From Yersinia hibernica (lineage in GTDB: Bacteria > Pseudomonadota > Gammaproteobacteria > Enterobacterales > Enterobacteriaceae), in NCBI RefSeq assembly GCF_004124235.1, contig NZ_CP032487.1, forward strand, positions 4,278,001 through 4,342,000: a DNA stretch of 64,000 nt, written 5' to 3'. Each line of letters begins with the position of its first letter. Within the stretch, counting starts at the first letter, position 1. Below, piece by piece: positions 47,753 through 62,076 of this stretch. The position numbers and the translations under genes were made by a program. The notes under the pieces are model-generated. The model did no database searches. It was not told where the DNA came from and worked only from the letters and a program-made list of their open reading frames with translations.

Positions 47753-50743
47753 TCACTTAATTTTTTTATATTCGTCAATATATTCAAGTATATCGCTAAT
47801 TCTCATATCCACTCCCCAATGTTGCTGGCTGCTCTCGACACCTCTTGCTGAGTGGTATCCATCATAGGCTTTATCAAAATCAATAGGATAGAAAGTGTTG
47901 GTTTTTTCATCATATAAAACATTATTAAAATTTAAGTCATCATGAATAATATTGTGATAGCCAAGGTCATCCATCATGCTCAAAAATCGCTCCTTCGCAC
48001 TGGGTGGGAAAATGGCGCGCTTAATACTGGTCAATGTTCTCCCCGGTACACGGTACATTCTTATATAGTATTGATTTCCTTCAGCAATTAGCTCGGCGGC
48101 CCCCTCGCCATAATATCGATTAAAAAACTCAACTTCTTTCACGTGGATATCAGTGATAACTTCTTGATTTTGTGCAGCTAATTTCTTTAATACAAAACCG
48201 CGATTATTGGCATCCAGGTAGACATCGCCAGTCACTCCACGGCCAATTTTTGTACCTAACTTGATTTCAGGGTTAAATTGAGGATGTGAAAAGCGCGATT
48301 GGAGTGGCCCGCCGCCCAGAAGTCTGCCGGGCCGAATAAATTGCGGCCCTTGTTTCAAGACAAAACCTAAGTCTTGGCCGGTGACTAAATCAACCTCCCA
48401 ATAAGCACCGCTACCGCCCTGCCTGACCCATGCTTGCCGCACTTCGCCGGCGGCGGCATCTTTAAGTGCAATTCGTTGTACCTCAATAAGTGTGCCGCGC
48501 GGGTTTTCTATCTCCTGAGTTTCCCGTTCAGGGACATTTACCTCGGGGCTGTATTCTTCTATCCCACTGATTTCATGATTGATTAAATCATCCATCTCAA
48601 CTGATAATGTGGGCGACAACAGAGGGTCAGCACCGGGCGGAAGCTGTTCCACCGTCTTGACCCCCTCCCCCGCTCCCCTAAGCAAACTCACTTCCATCAC
48701 CATCGCCGTCATGCCCGCCGCCATATTTTCCTTATCATTGCGGTAGCGCGGCCCTTCCACTTTGGCGATAGTGCACATCGGGTTGGGCTGGGGTAATTTA
48801 CACACCCAATGATTTTCCAGACTTTCCCAGGCATTGCCCCAAAAACGTGTGTTTTCAGATTCGGGTTGGTAGGCTTGTGCCAGAGAACTTATTTTAAGCT
48901 GCAATGTTATGCCCTGTGGCTGCTGACCATCGTCTATTAACATCTCAATGGCTTTAGCCCGGATTGCCGGATGGGTTTTGATTTGTGCATAATATTGGTT
49001 TTTTTTCGCGTCCAGGCTCTTGAAAACATTAATTAACTTGCCGCGGCTACTGAGCATCGACATATTGGCGACAAAGTGATCACTGGCATTGCGACGCCGC
49101 TTAAATTCATCAACAGGTGAATCGAACTTTTTCTGGGGGAAACCAAACCGAGCATCCTGATGGTAAATATATTGTCTGGAAACATTGATATTCCTGACGC
49201 CATTTTCTAGCAAAATCGCCTTTATGGCCTGATTTTCATCAAATTCATCAGGTGGATGGCGATAGGCCAGACGCATATCAAGATAGTCTAATTCTCGCGC
49301 TATTTTCTCGCGTTCGGTGTGATAAAGCGCATGCTGCACCAACAAGTAGAGTGCGGGCTGATGATATTCTAATAGTTGACCGATCGCTTTGAGGTCCGAC
49401 ACAAACCTTTCCTGCTCCAAATCAATGGCAATATCGTCAATAATATTGCCAGCTAATTGTTTGAGCCGGCTAAAGGTAATCAGTGCTGATTCAGACAAGC
49501 CAGACATCGCGATTGACTCGGCAATGCGGTTGAAAGCACTCGCCATCTGCTTGACGGTCAGCACTTCGGCCCCATTAGATTGGCTGAAATGGGACAAAAA
49601 AATCACCGTCGGGCTATAACCGACAACTCCAGTTTGTTGTAATTGCTGCTCTTCCTCCAGCAATAAGTTATAGAGTTGCTCGGTATCTTTACCCTCCAAT
49701 TGATCAAGTGCTTTACCTTGCAATCGATAATATAGGTTGAGCGTCGCCTTGAGTGAAAACGCCAAACTGCCGACCGGGTACTGGAGGTCAAGAAATTGGG
49801 TGAAATCCTGTTGGCTGCAGATGTCAAACCCAACCAAGCTGCATCCCGTTAACGTCATCTCCATCAGTGAGCCGGTCAAATAACGCCCTTGGGCATTTTT
49901 CGGTGCAAATCCATTGGCCAGATAACTTTCATCCGATTGCACTACCGCCGGTATGGCCGTCATTCCCTCATGCAGCACCCTTAATGCCTGAACTGCACGA
50001 AAGACGGGTAGCCCTGCGCCATCCAAACTATCTCGCGCCCAATGGACAGGTTGTTCAGCGGAGCCGCCCTCCACTTCCCCGTAGCGCTGGCCATAATGGG
50101 AATAGTTATACAGTATTGCCGCTTGAATTCGCCGCTCTTTATATTCAGGGCGATAAATACCAGCGGATAATTCGGTCAAAGTGGGCGGGTTCTCTTGATG
50201 CAGCCACCAGACAAGGTTTAGGGCGGCGAGCGGGGTGAGTTGCTCTTCTGTCGACAGCATCAGGCCTTTTTGGAATAACTTAAAAAGCACATCCCGCTCC
50301 AAACTGGCTATCCGTGCTTTTTGGTATCCTTGCTCTGCGGTTAACTCCGCTCTTAAATGCAGTAAATCCTCCAAACTTTCTGCTGATTCAACCTGTTGTA
50401 CATCATAGAGTTGTAGGTAAAGATCCACAATTCTGCCCACCCGCGCATCACTGATTTGCCCGAATTGTTGCAACCATATTTCCTGCTCCAATTCATTCGC
50501 ATTATCAATTAATTGCATTGCCTGACTGAAGACGGGATCTGAGGTCGAACTGACATTGGGCAGTTTGTCTGCCATTGCTTCCAATAGCAGATGGTCTCGT
50601 GCCGTGACTTTTAGCGGTGATCTAAAGGAATCAGTATGTTGGCGATTAATCGTGGATGGCGTAAATGGAGGGGGTTCTTCTGCCAAGAGGGCCGAACAAA
50701 ACAGCACTGCAATCCATAGACAAAACTGAGTTTTCTTTAACAT
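47753..50743 (-). CDS. Large exported protein with a C-terminal minimal kinase-like domain
   Basis: 996 residues from ATG 50743 (AAGGA 8 bases upstream; a TTG one codon earlier also fits). I do not recognise the first 820 residues, which are helical and include a GCSLVGFDIC pair of cysteines near residue 310. The N-terminus is a Sec signal peptide (LKKTQFCLWIAVLFCSALLA, cut near EEPPP). The last 170 residues form a small protein-kinase fold: G-loop KIGRGVTGDVY, Lys in GFVLKKL, HDDLNFNNVLYD in place of HRDLKxxN, and DFD in place of DFG. Only 40 residues follow DFD, so there is no activation loop or full C-lobe, as in OspG/NleH/YspK-type effectors. It lies between ubiC and malM, in E. coli an empty place. 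malM has its own terminator, so it is an independent unit. Confidence 0.8.
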   Translation of the reverse strand: MLKKTQFCLWIAVLFCSALLAEEPPPFTPSTINRQHTDSFRSPLKVTARDHLLLEAMADKLPNVSSTSDPVFSQAMQLIDNANELEQEIWLQQFGQISDARVGRIVDLYLQLYDVQQVESAESLEDLLHLRAELTAEQGYQKARIASLERDVLFKLFQKGLMLSTEEQLTPLAALNLVWWLHQENPPTLTELSAGIYRPEYKERRIQAAILYNYSHYGQRYGEVEGGSAEQPVHWARDSLDGAGLPVFRAVQALRVLHEGMTAIPAVVQSDESYLANGFAPKNAQGRYLTGSLMEMTLTGCSLVGFDICSQQDFTQFLDLQYPVGSLAFSLKATLNLYYRLQGKALDQLEGKDTEQLYNLLLEEEQQLQQTGVVGYSPTVIFLSHFSQSNGAEVLTVKQMASAFNRIAESIAMSGLSESALITFSRLKQLAGNIIDDIAIDLEQERFVSDLKAIGQLLEYHQPALYLLVQHALYHTEREKIARELDYLDMRLAYRHPPDEFDENQAIKAILLENGVRNINVSRQYIYHQDARFGFPQKKFDSPVDEFKRRRNASDHFVANMSMLSSRGKLINVFKSLDAKKNQYYAQIKTHPAIRAKAIEMLIDDGQQPQGITLQLKISSLAQAYQPESENTRFWGNAWESLENHWVCKLPQPNPMCTIAKVEGPRYRNDKENMAAGMTAMVMEVSLLRGAGEGVKTVEQLPPGADPLLSPTLSVEMDDLINHEISGIEEYSPEVNVPERETQEIENPRGTLIEVQRIALKDAAAGEVRQAWVRQGGSGAYWEVDLVTGQDLGFVLKQGPQFIRPGRLLGGGPLQSRFSHPQFNPEIKLGTKIGRGVTGDVYLDANNRGFVLKKLAAQNQEVITDIHVKEVEFFNRYYGEGAAELIAEGNQYYIRMYRVPGRTLTSIKRAIFPPSAKERFLSMMDDLGYHNIIHDDLNFNNVLYDEKTNTFYPIDFDKAYDGYHSARGVESSQQHWGVDMRISDILEYIDEYKKIK

Positions 50744-50904
50744 CAATTAGTTCCTTTAATTGTCTAGCTGAATCATTAGGAGCCATCTGATATCAATCCC
50801 GGTATGCCTTCCAAGATACCGAGATCAACCCCATTTTCAGTCTGGTAGATTCTTATTTGTCTTTTGTCTCTCTCTACTGAGCCAACAAACGAAAGCCCCA
50901 CCAA

Positions 50905-50929
50905 GAAAAAAGGTGCGCCGAGGCGCACC
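50905..50929 (-). terminator. Terminator after malM
   Basis: On the minus strand GGTGCGC...GCGCACC (50912-50929) forms a perfect stem followed by TTTTTTCT. It separates the mal operon from the kinase-like gene. Confidence 0.88.
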
Positions 50930-50961
50930 AATCATCCAGCCATATTCGGCAGTGCCGGGAT

Positions 50962-51873
50962 TTACCCCTTGCCTTTTACACTACCAATAAAGGTTTTTCG
51001 GGCTGAAGTTGAGCCCAAATGTTCCGCTTCGTTCAACAATTTCAGCGCCTTATCGACATCACCGGATTTCACCGCGTCTTTAATCGCCTGGTTGAAGTAG
51101 TTTTCAGTCTCGCTCAGCATCGGCTCTGTGGGTTTGGCCGGGGCTGGAGCTGCGACGGCTGCAGGTTGAATCGCGCTGCCCACCACCACGGGCGCAAAAG
51201 CCGGTGCTGACTGTATCAAGCCAATCATGACATTGCCCATGCCTTGCTCGGCGGTGGCTTTAATTCTCAAATTACCGGTCGGGATATGTTTGGCAATCGG
51301 GTCTGGAATATCCGGTACCGCATTACCCACGCCCATGGCATAAGCTTTGGCCGGATCCAGCAATTTGGTGGTTTTGACCAAATCATCACGGGTCGTGTAG
51401 ACCAGCAGATAGATTTGTTTTTGCCCCAATGCCGGTGTCAATTTCATGACGCCCTGCAACCTGTCACTGGTCATAATGCCGGCTTTTTCATAAGTGAAAT
51501 AGCTGGATGGATAGTAAGCCGCCGGGCGCATCTGTTCATCTAACACTAATACGCTAGGGGAAAATAATTGATTATCAGTAACTAAGCTGCTGAGTGTGAC
51601 CTCCATGGAGCCACGGTCTGCCGGGAGTGCGAAAGCAGCAACCGCGCCCTCGACATTCCCCTGAGAAATTTGCGGGCTGGAGGCCGTCAGTTTGATATCT
51701 TGCGTCGCCGGTGGCACTAATGGCTGCCATGGCAACTGTTGTAATGTCGCGGTACTGATAGTCGGCGCGATGGAAACATTCGCCGGAGAAATCGTTGATT
51801 CGGCTTGAACTGCCAGAGGTGCTGAAACCCCCAGAGCTAATGCCAGACAGAGTGTCAGCAGATTCTTCTTCAT
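50962..51873 (-). CDS. malM: Maltose operon periplasmic protein MalM
   Basis: Periplasmic protein of unknown precise function at the end of the malK-lamB-malM operon. 303 residues from ATG 51873; the signal peptide is MKKNLLTLCLALALGVSAPL with cleavage after VQA near residue 26. It has a Pro/Ala-rich linker (about 226-250) and a helical C-terminus (MLSETENYFNQAIKDAVKSG). Upstream lies a hairpin and an ERIC-like remnant that may lower its expression relative to lamB. Confidence 0.92.
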   Translation of the reverse strand: MKKNLLTLCLALALGVSAPLAVQAESTISPANVSIAPTISTATLQQLPWQPLVPPATQDIKLTASSPQISQGNVEGAVAAFALPADRGSMEVTLSSLVTDNQLFSPSVLVLDEQMRPAAYYPSSYFTYEKAGIMTSDRLQGVMKLTPALGQKQIYLLVYTTRDDLVKTTKLLDPAKAYAMGVGNAVPDIPDPIAKHIPTGNLRIKATAEQGMGNVMIGLIQSAPAFAPVVVGSAIQPAAVAAPAPAKPTEPMLSETENYFNQAIKDAVKSGDVDKALKLLNEAEHLGSTSARKTFIGSVKGKG

Positions 51874-51952
51874 TGTTATACCCTCATACATTGAGCGTCA
51901 GCGCTAACTGTGCACAGGCAAGGTCGGCAAAGTTAACCAATATATTCCCGTC

Positions 51953-52002
51953 ATACCTCAAGCTGCATGTGCATTAGCTGCAACTCGCGCCACTTCAGGT
52001 AT
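51953..52002. repeat. Short ERIC-end-like inverted repeat between lamB and malM
   Basis: ATACCTCAAG (51953-51962) and CTTCAGGTAT (51993-52002) are a 9-of-10 inverted repeat. The intervening CTGCATGTGCATTAGCTGC resembles the ends of ERIC-type elements without the central core. I read it as an internally deleted remnant or unrelated small palindrome. Confidence 0.4.
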
Positions 52003-52051
52003 ATGGCTTTATCTTGTTGGCAATGGGCCGTAGCCCGTCTCATCATGCAAA

Positions 52052-52075
52052 ACAGCCGCCCCTCAGGACGGCTGT
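52052..52075 (-). terminator. Intercistronic stem between lamB and malM
   Basis: ACAGCCG (52052-52058) pairs with CGGCTGT (52069-52075), and on the minus strand TTTTG follows. It lies just past the lamB stop. Partial termination here would favour lamB over malM. Confidence 0.7.
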
Positions 52076-52085
52076 ATGACATCTG

Positions 52086-54553
<2,468 letters not shown>

Positions 54554-55250
54554 CTGTTACTCCTTTGCTTACGCAAACAACTTTTCATATGAACCTGACT
54601 GAAGAAAAATGGCGGAAGCAAATTCCGGCATGACCCATCGCATGACTCCCAGCCCCTGATGACTCTCTTGCTGCGCGCCGTTCCGCCATGCCTTAGCAAG
54701 GTTGCCCCGGACGACGTCGCGGCCTGAGTATAGGGCTGCGCGTTGATTAACGCTGCAATGTCCTGATCTGCTTGGGTAATAATTAACCGAACAACCACAT
54801 TTCGTTGGTGACCGCATTTCAAAGGTGCTGAGTTTCAAGGGTGTTGACGCTGTTTCGATGACGACACCGCTTTTCAATGACGGCGATAATGCGGCAGCCG
54901 CACTATTTGGTAATCATCCGTAACAAAGTTTTTCATGGGGGAGGAGATGGGAGGATGAGGGAACGACCACGGGGAACAGAAGTTCCATCACAAATACAAA
55001 TGTGTGATCTACCAAGCAAATTTCGACCTACATTATTGTGTCTGACACCACAGAATAGGCAGCAGTGTTAAGTCGGTCACAATAACTCGTCGGGGGGCGT
55101 AGAGAGGGGGAGGATGATGGTGTATCCAGTTGTGACTCAATATGTCAGCGTAATGTATTAGTCTCTGTAATAAACGTTTTGGTCAGTGTAATGAACGTAA
55201 TGACTCACAAGAAAGTCGGTACCCACAAAATTGGATAAAAGGATTGGATT
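54554..55250. promoter_or_regulatory. Divergent malK/malE control region with MalT-like boxes and a CRP-like site
   Basis: About 700 bases with no gene. Three GGATGA/GGGGAGGAG-type MalT boxes can be seen: GGGGGAGGAG at 54937-54946, GGATGA at 54953-54958 (GGAGGATGAGG) and GGATGA at 55112-55117 (GGGGGAGGATGATGG). A CRP-like site TGTTA-AGTCGG-TCACA lies at 55066-55081. In E. coli a similar space between malK and malE holds MalT and CRP sites that drive both operons. The 54570-54900 half is less clearly organised. I cannot fix the transcription starts. Confidence 0.75.
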
Positions 55251-56462
55251 ATGACTCGCAGCTTCACAAAATCCGGCATTGGTAAGACCGCACGTGTTTT
55301 GGCCCTTTCAGCGCTAACCACGCTGGTGCTCTCTTCCTCTGCTTTTGCCAAAATTGAAGAAGGTAAACTGGTTATCTGGATCAATGGCGATAAAGGTTAT
55401 AACGGATTAGCCGAAGTCGGTAAGAAATTTGAGAAAGATACCGGCATCAAAGTCACTATTGAGCATCCAGATAAACTGGAAGAAAAATTCCCACAAGTGG
55501 CGGCGACAGGTGATGGCCCGGACATTATCTTCTGGGCACATGACCGCTTTGGTGGCTACGCGCAATCTGGCTTGCTGGCGGAGTTACACCCTGCTAAAGC
55601 TTTCCAAGACAAGCTGTTCCCATTCACCTGGGATGCCGTACGCTTTAATGGCAAACTGATTGGTTACCCCATCGCCGTCGAAGCCTTGTCTCTGATTTAT
55701 AACAAAGATCTGGTTAAAGAAGCGCCAAAAACATGGGAAGAAATTCCTGCGCTGGACACCAAGCTGCGCGCAAATGGCAAGAGCGCCATCATGTGGAACC
55801 TACAAGAACCCTACTTCACTTGGCCACTTATCGCAGCTGATGGCGGTTATGCTTTCAAATCTGAAAACGGTGTCTATGATGTCAAAAACGTCGGCGTGAA
55901 CAATGCCGGGGCGCAAGCCGGCCTGCAATTTATTGTTGATCTGGTGAAGAACAAGCACATCAATGCGGATACTGATTACTCCATCGCAGAAGCAGCCTTT
56001 AATAAAGGTGAAACCGCGATGACCATCAATGGCCCATGGGCCTGGTCAAATATTGATAAGAGCAAAATCAATTACGGCGTGACCTTGTTGCCAACCTTCC
56101 ATGGTCAACCATCCAAGCCGTTCGTCGGTGTTCTGACTGCCGGTATTAACGCCGCCAGCCCGAACAAAGAACTGGCGACTGAATTCCTGGAAAATTATCT
56201 GATAACCGACCAAGGCCTGGCTGAAGTTAATAAAGACAAGCCGTTGGGGGCGGTGGCATTGATTTCATACCAAGAGCAGCTGGCAAAAGATCCACGGATT
56301 GCGGCCACAATGGATAACGCCACCAAAGGCGAAATCATGCCGAATATCCCACAAATGGCGGCCTTCTGGTATGCAACCCGCAGTGCGGTGTTGAACGCCA
56401 TCAGTGGCCGTCAGACCGTGGAAGCTGCACTCAATGATGCAGCGGCACGTATCGTCAAATAA
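55251..56462 (+). CDS. malE: Maltose/maltodextrin-binding periplasmic protein
   Basis: Substrate-binding component of the maltose importer. 403 residues. Signal peptide ends in SSSAFA, mature start [20 protein letters not shown]. Two-lobed fold with the E. coli-type hinge and aromatic substrate residues (e.g. [26 protein letters not shown]). The ribosome site is AAAGGA. First gene of malEFG. It is followed by a strong RNA stem and an ERIC element. Confidence 0.98.
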   Translation: MTRSFTKSGIGKTARVLALSALTTLVLSSSAFAKIEEGKLVIWINGDKGYNGLAEVGKKFEKDTGIKVTIEHPDKLEEKFPQVAATGDGPDIIFWAHDRFGGYAQSGLLAELHPAKAFQDKLFPFTWDAVRFNGKLIGYPIAVEALSLIYNKDLVKEAPKTWEEIPALDTKLRANGKSAIMWNLQEPYFTWPLIAADGGYAFKSENGVYDVKNVGVNNAGAQAGLQFIVDLVKNKHINADTDYSIAEAAFNKGETAMTINGPWAWSNIDKSKINYGVTLLPTFHGQPSKPFVGVLTAGINAASPNKELATEFLENYLITDQGLAEVNKDKPLGAVALISYQEQLAKDPRIAATMDNATKGEIMPNIPQMAAFWYATRSAVLNAISGRQTVEAALNDAAARIVK

Positions 56463-56478
56463 GAGTTTCACCTGCCAA

Positions 56479-56500
56479 GGGGCGCGGTTCGCCGTGCCCC
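56479..56500 (+). other. GC-rich UUCG stem-loop directly after malE
   Basis: GGGGCGCGG-TTCG-CCGTGCCCC: nine pairs (one G-U) closed by a UUCG tetraloop, 16 bases past the malE stop. It is not followed by a T-run. Such a stem blocks 3'-5' exonucleases and would preserve malE mRNA relative to malFG. Confidence 0.85.
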
Positions 56501-56544
56501 GACCCAGTTTTCAGTTGTCATGCTGTCATGATGCTCACAGTCAT

Positions 56545-56632
56545 TGACCTTGCAGCAAGGCAGCCAGTGAATAAATCCCGGTGAACTGATACAAGTCAGT
56601 GAGTTGGGTGAGCGAGAGCAGCTAACAGCGCT
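56545..56632. repeat. ERIC-type element between malE and malF
   Basis: The core contains GAATAAATCCCGGTGAACTG and AAGTCAGTGAGTTGGGTGAGCGAG (56567-56616), the ERIC arrangement, with ends near CTTGCAGC and GCTGTAACTTC. It ends about 35 bases before malF. E. coli has REP sequences in this same intergenic space, where they help set the malE:malF ratio. Confidence 0.82.
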
Positions 56633-56668
56633 GTAACTTCAAGTACGAAGAGTATGAAAGGGACCATT

Positions 56669-58246
56669 ATGCAGTTATCCCACACCGAGTATCAAAGCCG
56701 TAAAAAGAAAACCGCCTGGTGGCAAAGTGATGTTCTTAAGTGGCTGATTATCGGCACATTAAGCTTATTCACCTGCTATTTGATCGTGTTGATGTATGCT
56801 CAGGGTGAATATCTTTTTGCCATTGTGACACTGATTTTGGTGAGTCTGGGGCTGTATGTTTTCGCCAACCGCCGCGCCTATGCCTGGCGCTATGTTTACC
56901 CTGGTGTTGCCGGGATGGGGCTGTTTGTTCTGTTCCCGCTGATTTGCACCATCGCCATTGCCTTTACTAACTACAGCAGTACCAACCAGTTAACCTTTGA
57001 ACGCGCCCAGTCGGTGTTAATGGACCGGCAATTCCAGACCGGCAAAACCTATACTTTTGGTCTCTATCCGAGCAGTGAACAATGGCGGCTACAACTCACC
57101 AATCCGGATGACAATACCGTCCTGATTTCAGAGCCTTTCAGCTTGAATGCCACTGGCGAGCAAAAAATAAATGTCACGCCAGCCAGTGCCGAACAAACCA
57201 CCGAACGCGCCTCTTTGCGGGTTATTACCCAAAATCGTCAAGCCTTGAGTGGATTGGTGGCTATTTTGCCCAGTGGCGGTGAACTGCGCATGAGCTCACT
57301 GCGCCAGTTTTCTGGCACCAGCCCGCTTTATAAGCTAGGCGCGGATGGTAACGAACTGATTAATCAGCAGACCGGGGTGACATATCGGCCGAATCCGGAT
57401 GTCGGTTTCTATCAGGCCATCAATGCAGACGGGCAGTGGGAAAATGAAAAACTCAGCCCCGGTTTTACCGTCACTATCGGCTGGAAAAACTTCCTGCGGG
57501 TGCTGCATGACGAGGGGATTCAGAAGCCTTTCATCTCAATATTCATCTGGACCATTATTTTCTCATTATTGACTGTCGTCCTGACGGTGGCGGTCGGTAT
57601 GGTTCTGGCCTGTGTCGTGCAATGGGATGCTCTGAAAGGCAAAGCCGTCTATCGGGTGCTGCTAATCTTGCCGTATGCCGTGCCAGCATTTATCTCAATA
57701 TTGATTTTCAAAGGGTTATTTAACCAAAGCTTTGGTGAAATCAACCTGATGCTCAGCCACTTATTTGGTATCAAACCGGCGTGGTTTAGCGACCCTATCA
57801 CTGCAAAAAGCATGATACTGATCGTCAATACTTGGCTTGGTTATCCTTACATGATGATTCTGTGTATGGGGCTGTTGAAAGCCATCCCCGATGATTTATA
57901 TGAGGCATCGGCAATGGACGGCGCTGGCCCGCTCCAGAATTTTTTCCGCATCACTTTGCCTTTGTTGATTAAGCCATTGACGCCACTGATGATTGCCAGC
58001 TTCGCCTTTAACTTTAACAACTTCGTATTGATTCAGTTATTGACCAATGGTGGCCCAGACATGATTGGTACCACGACGCCTGCGGGATACACCGACTTAC
58101 TGGTCAGCTACACCTATCGCATCGCCTTTGAAGGCGGCGGCGGGCAGGACTTCGGCTTGGCGGCGGCAATCGCAACACTGATTTTCATTCTGGTAGGCGC
58201 GCTGGCGATACTGAATTTGAAAGCCAGTAAAATGAATTTTGACTAA
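56669..58246 (+). CDS. malF: Maltose transport permease MalF
   Basis: Inner membrane permease, pairs with MalG. I start at ATG 56669 ([13 protein letters not shown]) with AAAGGG 8 bases upstream, giving 525 residues; the ATG at 56654 has a poor site. Eight-helix layout with the large periplasmic P2 loop (about 90-275) typical of enterobacterial MalF. EAA loop [20 protein letters not shown] contacts MalK. The N-terminus is longer than in E. coli. Confidence 0.96.
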   Translation: MQLSHTEYQSRKKKTAWWQSDVLKWLIIGTLSLFTCYLIVLMYAQGEYLFAIVTLILVSLGLYVFANRRAYAWRYVYPGVAGMGLFVLFPLICTIAIAFTNYSSTNQLTFERAQSVLMDRQFQTGKTYTFGLYPSSEQWRLQLTNPDDNTVLISEPFSLNATGEQKINVTPASAEQTTERASLRVITQNRQALSGLVAILPSGGELRMSSLRQFSGTSPLYKLGADGNELINQQTGVTYRPNPDVGFYQAINADGQWENEKLSPGFTVTIGWKNFLRVLHDEGIQKPFISIFIWTIIFSLLTVVLTVAVGMVLACVVQWDALKGKAVYRVLLILPYAVPAFISILIFKGLFNQSFGEINLMLSHLFGIKPAWFSDPITAKSMILIVNTWLGYPYMMILCMGLLKAIPDDLYEASAMDGAGPLQNFFRITLPLLIKPLTPLMIASFAFNFNNFVLIQLLTNGGPDMIGTTTPAGYTDLLVSYTYRIAFEGGGGQDFGLAAAIATLIFILVGALAILNLKASKMNFD

Positions 58247-58259
58247 GGAGGAGATGCAG

Positions 58260-59150
58260 ATGGCCATGGTTCAACCTAAATCCCAGCGTTTGCGTCTATT
58301 AGGCACCCATTTTCTGATGCTGTGCTTTATCGCGCTGATAATGTTCCCGCTGCTGATGGTGATTACCATTTCACTGCGGCCCGGCAACTTTGCCACCGGG
58401 AGCTTAATCCCGGATCAAATCTCTTGGGAACATTGGCAACTCGCACTGGGCATGAGTGTGACTCATGCTGACGGTAGCGTGACACCGCCGCCATTCCCGG
58501 TCATGTTGTGGCTCTGGAACTCAATCAAGATTGCCGTGATAACGGCGATAGGTATTGTCACACTCTCCACCACTTGTGCTTATGCTTTTGCCCGCATGCG
58601 CTTTCGTGGCAAAAGCACTCTGCTGAAAGGGATGTTGATTTTCCAAATGTTCCCCGCCGTGCTGTCTTTGGTGGCGCTGTATGCCTTATTTGACCGCTTG
58701 GGGCAATATTTGCCATTTATCGGGCTCAATACTCACGGTGGGGTTATTTTTGCTTATATGGGCGGGATTGCTCTGCACGTCTGGACCATCAAAGGCTATT
58801 TCGAAACCATTGATAACTCATTGGAAGAAGCCGCCGCCTTGGATGGCGCGACGCCATGGCAAGCTTTCAGGCTGGTGCTGTTACCGCTGTCGGTGCCAAT
58901 TTTAGCCGTCGTCTTTATTCTGTCATTTATTGCCGCCATCACTGAGGTGCCGGTCGCGTCATTACTGCTGCGCGATGTGAATAGTTACACCCTCGCGGTG
59001 GGGATGCAGCAATATCTAAACCCACAAAACTATCTGTGGGGCGATTTTGCCGCGGCTGCCGTGCTCTCTGCCATCCCAATCACAGCCGTATTCCTGCTGG
59101 CACAGCGCTGGTTGGTTGGTGGCTTAACGGCGGGCGGGGTAAAAGGCTAA
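58260..59150 (+). CDS. malG: Maltose transport permease MalG
   Basis: Second permease, 296 residues (as in E. coli) from ATG 58260 (MAMVQPKSQ), 6 bases after a strong AGGAGGAG site; the open frame from 58239 overlaps the end of malF. Six helices, EAA loop [20 protein letters not shown]. The C-terminus [10 protein letters not shown] inserts into the binding site region. It is co-transcribed with malF. Confidence 0.97.
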   Translation: MAMVQPKSQRLRLLGTHFLMLCFIALIMFPLLMVITISLRPGNFATGSLIPDQISWEHWQLALGMSVTHADGSVTPPPFPVMLWLWNSIKIAVITAIGIVTLSTTCAYAFARMRFRGKSTLLKGMLIFQMFPAVLSLVALYALFDRLGQYLPFIGLNTHGGVIFAYMGGIALHVWTIKGYFETIDNSLEEAAALDGATPWQAFRLVLLPLSVPILAVVFILSFIAAITEVPVASLLLRDVNSYTLAVGMQQYLNPQNYLWGDFAAAAVLSAIPITAVFLLAQRWLVGGLTAGGVKG

Positions 59151-59236
59151 ATATTTCTCGTTGGTTTATGTCGTTACTATTGATTATGCCGCTGCTTCAC
59201 TTGCTGTACTTTCATCCTCTGGTACTGTGTCTTTAG

Positions 59237-59262
59237 GGCGGCCTGAATGGCCGCCATTTTTA
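59237..59262. terminator. Terminator after malEFG
   Basis: GGCGGCC (59237-59243) pairs perfectly with GGCCGCC (59249-59255) over TGAAT, then ATTTTTAT. Located between the convergent malG and psiE. Confidence 0.92.
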
Positions 59263-59279
59263 TGCTTAAAATCAAAACA

Positions 59280-59687
59280 TTACTCGCGCTTTAACCTTTC
59301 AGTATTGGCTAAGTACAGAGTTACCACCAGCAATAATATGGATGCTGAATAAATCAGTGTATCAATGGGGCTTTCATGATCGACAATGATCAACCGAATA
59401 ATAGCCGTGATCCCAATATAGATAAAATAGCGCAATGGGAAGTGATAACCAGACTCAAAATACTTCACAATCAAGGCAATAAATTCAAAATACAGGAAAT
59501 AAATCACAATGCCTTCAATCAGCATATAGGAAGAAGTTTCCTGATTATTTATAAATAGCATTTGCCCCAAATGAATGGTCTCTTTTACCAGAAAGACCAC
59601 CAAAATAGCCGCTAATACAATCAACCCCGCATTCAATAAACGCTGTAGATTTTTAGCTACCCACTGAGAACGTGAATTTTTGGCCAT
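59280..59687 (-). CDS. psiE: Phosphate-starvation-inducible protein PsiE
   Basis: A 135-residue inner membrane protein with about four helices ([35 protein letters not shown]). Homologous to E. coli PsiE (YjbA); molecular function unknown. In E. coli it is controlled by PhoB and cAMP-CRP; I did not find a clear Pho box here. Neighbours malG and pgi are as in E. coli. Confidence 0.92.
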   Translation of the reverse strand: MAKNSRSQWVAKNLQRLLNAGLIVLAAILVVFLVKETIHLGQMLFINNQETSSYMLIEGIVIYFLYFEFIALIVKYFESGYHFPLRYFIYIGITAIIRLIIVDHESPIDTLIYSASILLLVVTLYLANTERLKRE

Positions 59688-59750
59688 AAATACCCCATAA
59701 AAAGTAGGCGAAACAGCCTGAGACTATCACAGCAATGCTGCATTCGAATC

Positions 59751-59781
59751 AAAAAAAGCCCCTTACTAAAAGTAAGGGGCT
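59751..59781 (-). terminator. Terminator of pgi
   Basis: AGCCCCTTACT (minus strand) pairs with AGTAAGGGGCT, 11 pairs over a short loop, followed by seven T on the minus strand. Confidence 0.93.
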
Positions 59782-59816
59782 AACAAGCGCGGATCAAGGA
59801 GCTTGGATGTGTAAGT

Positions 59817-61758
<1,942 letters not shown>

Positions 61759-61779
61759 CTTACGCACCGAGTGCGTAAG
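61759..61779 (+). other. Hairpin immediately before the lysine riboswitch
   Basis: CTTACGCA (61759-61766) pairs perfectly with TGCGTAAG (61772-61779) over CCGAG, directly adjoining the first base of the riboswitch P1 stem. It may be the very start of the lysC leader RNA or a separate structure. Confidence 0.5.
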
Positions 61780-61964
61780 CCAGAAGAGGTGCGTCGCCCA
61801 GGTAAAATGTCGGAGGAGCCGTGATCCGCTGAAGACACTCGAGGGGGAGCGACGCCGAGACACGATGATTTCGGCCATCAGCGTGTCGACTGCAGGGGCT
61901 GAATCCCCTGGGTTGTCACCAGTGCCGTTCCTTTAGGGCGGTCAACAAGGTGGAGCGCTTCTGG
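61780..61964 (+). ncRNA. Lysine riboswitch (L box) of lysC
   Basis: P1 is CCAGAAG (61780-61786) with CTTCTGG (61958-61964). Conserved core pieces are AGAGGTGCG, GGAGGAGCCGTGA, CTGAAGACACTCGAGGGGGAG and GACGCCGAGACACGATG, then GGCTGAATCCCCTGGGTTGTCACC near the end (about 61896-61920). These match the L-box consensus. Lysine binding would switch off lysC; the expression part to 62076 includes a CGTAGA/TCTACG hairpin (61971-61988), which may act on translation. Confidence 0.92.
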
Positions 61965-62076
61965 GTGTAACGTAGAGTTATTTCTACGCCTGCCCCCTAA
62001 CTTACCGCTCTTCCCTTGTGCCAAATCTAATACAGATGACCACCCAAGATGGCATCCCTGACACGAGGTTTTTTAG

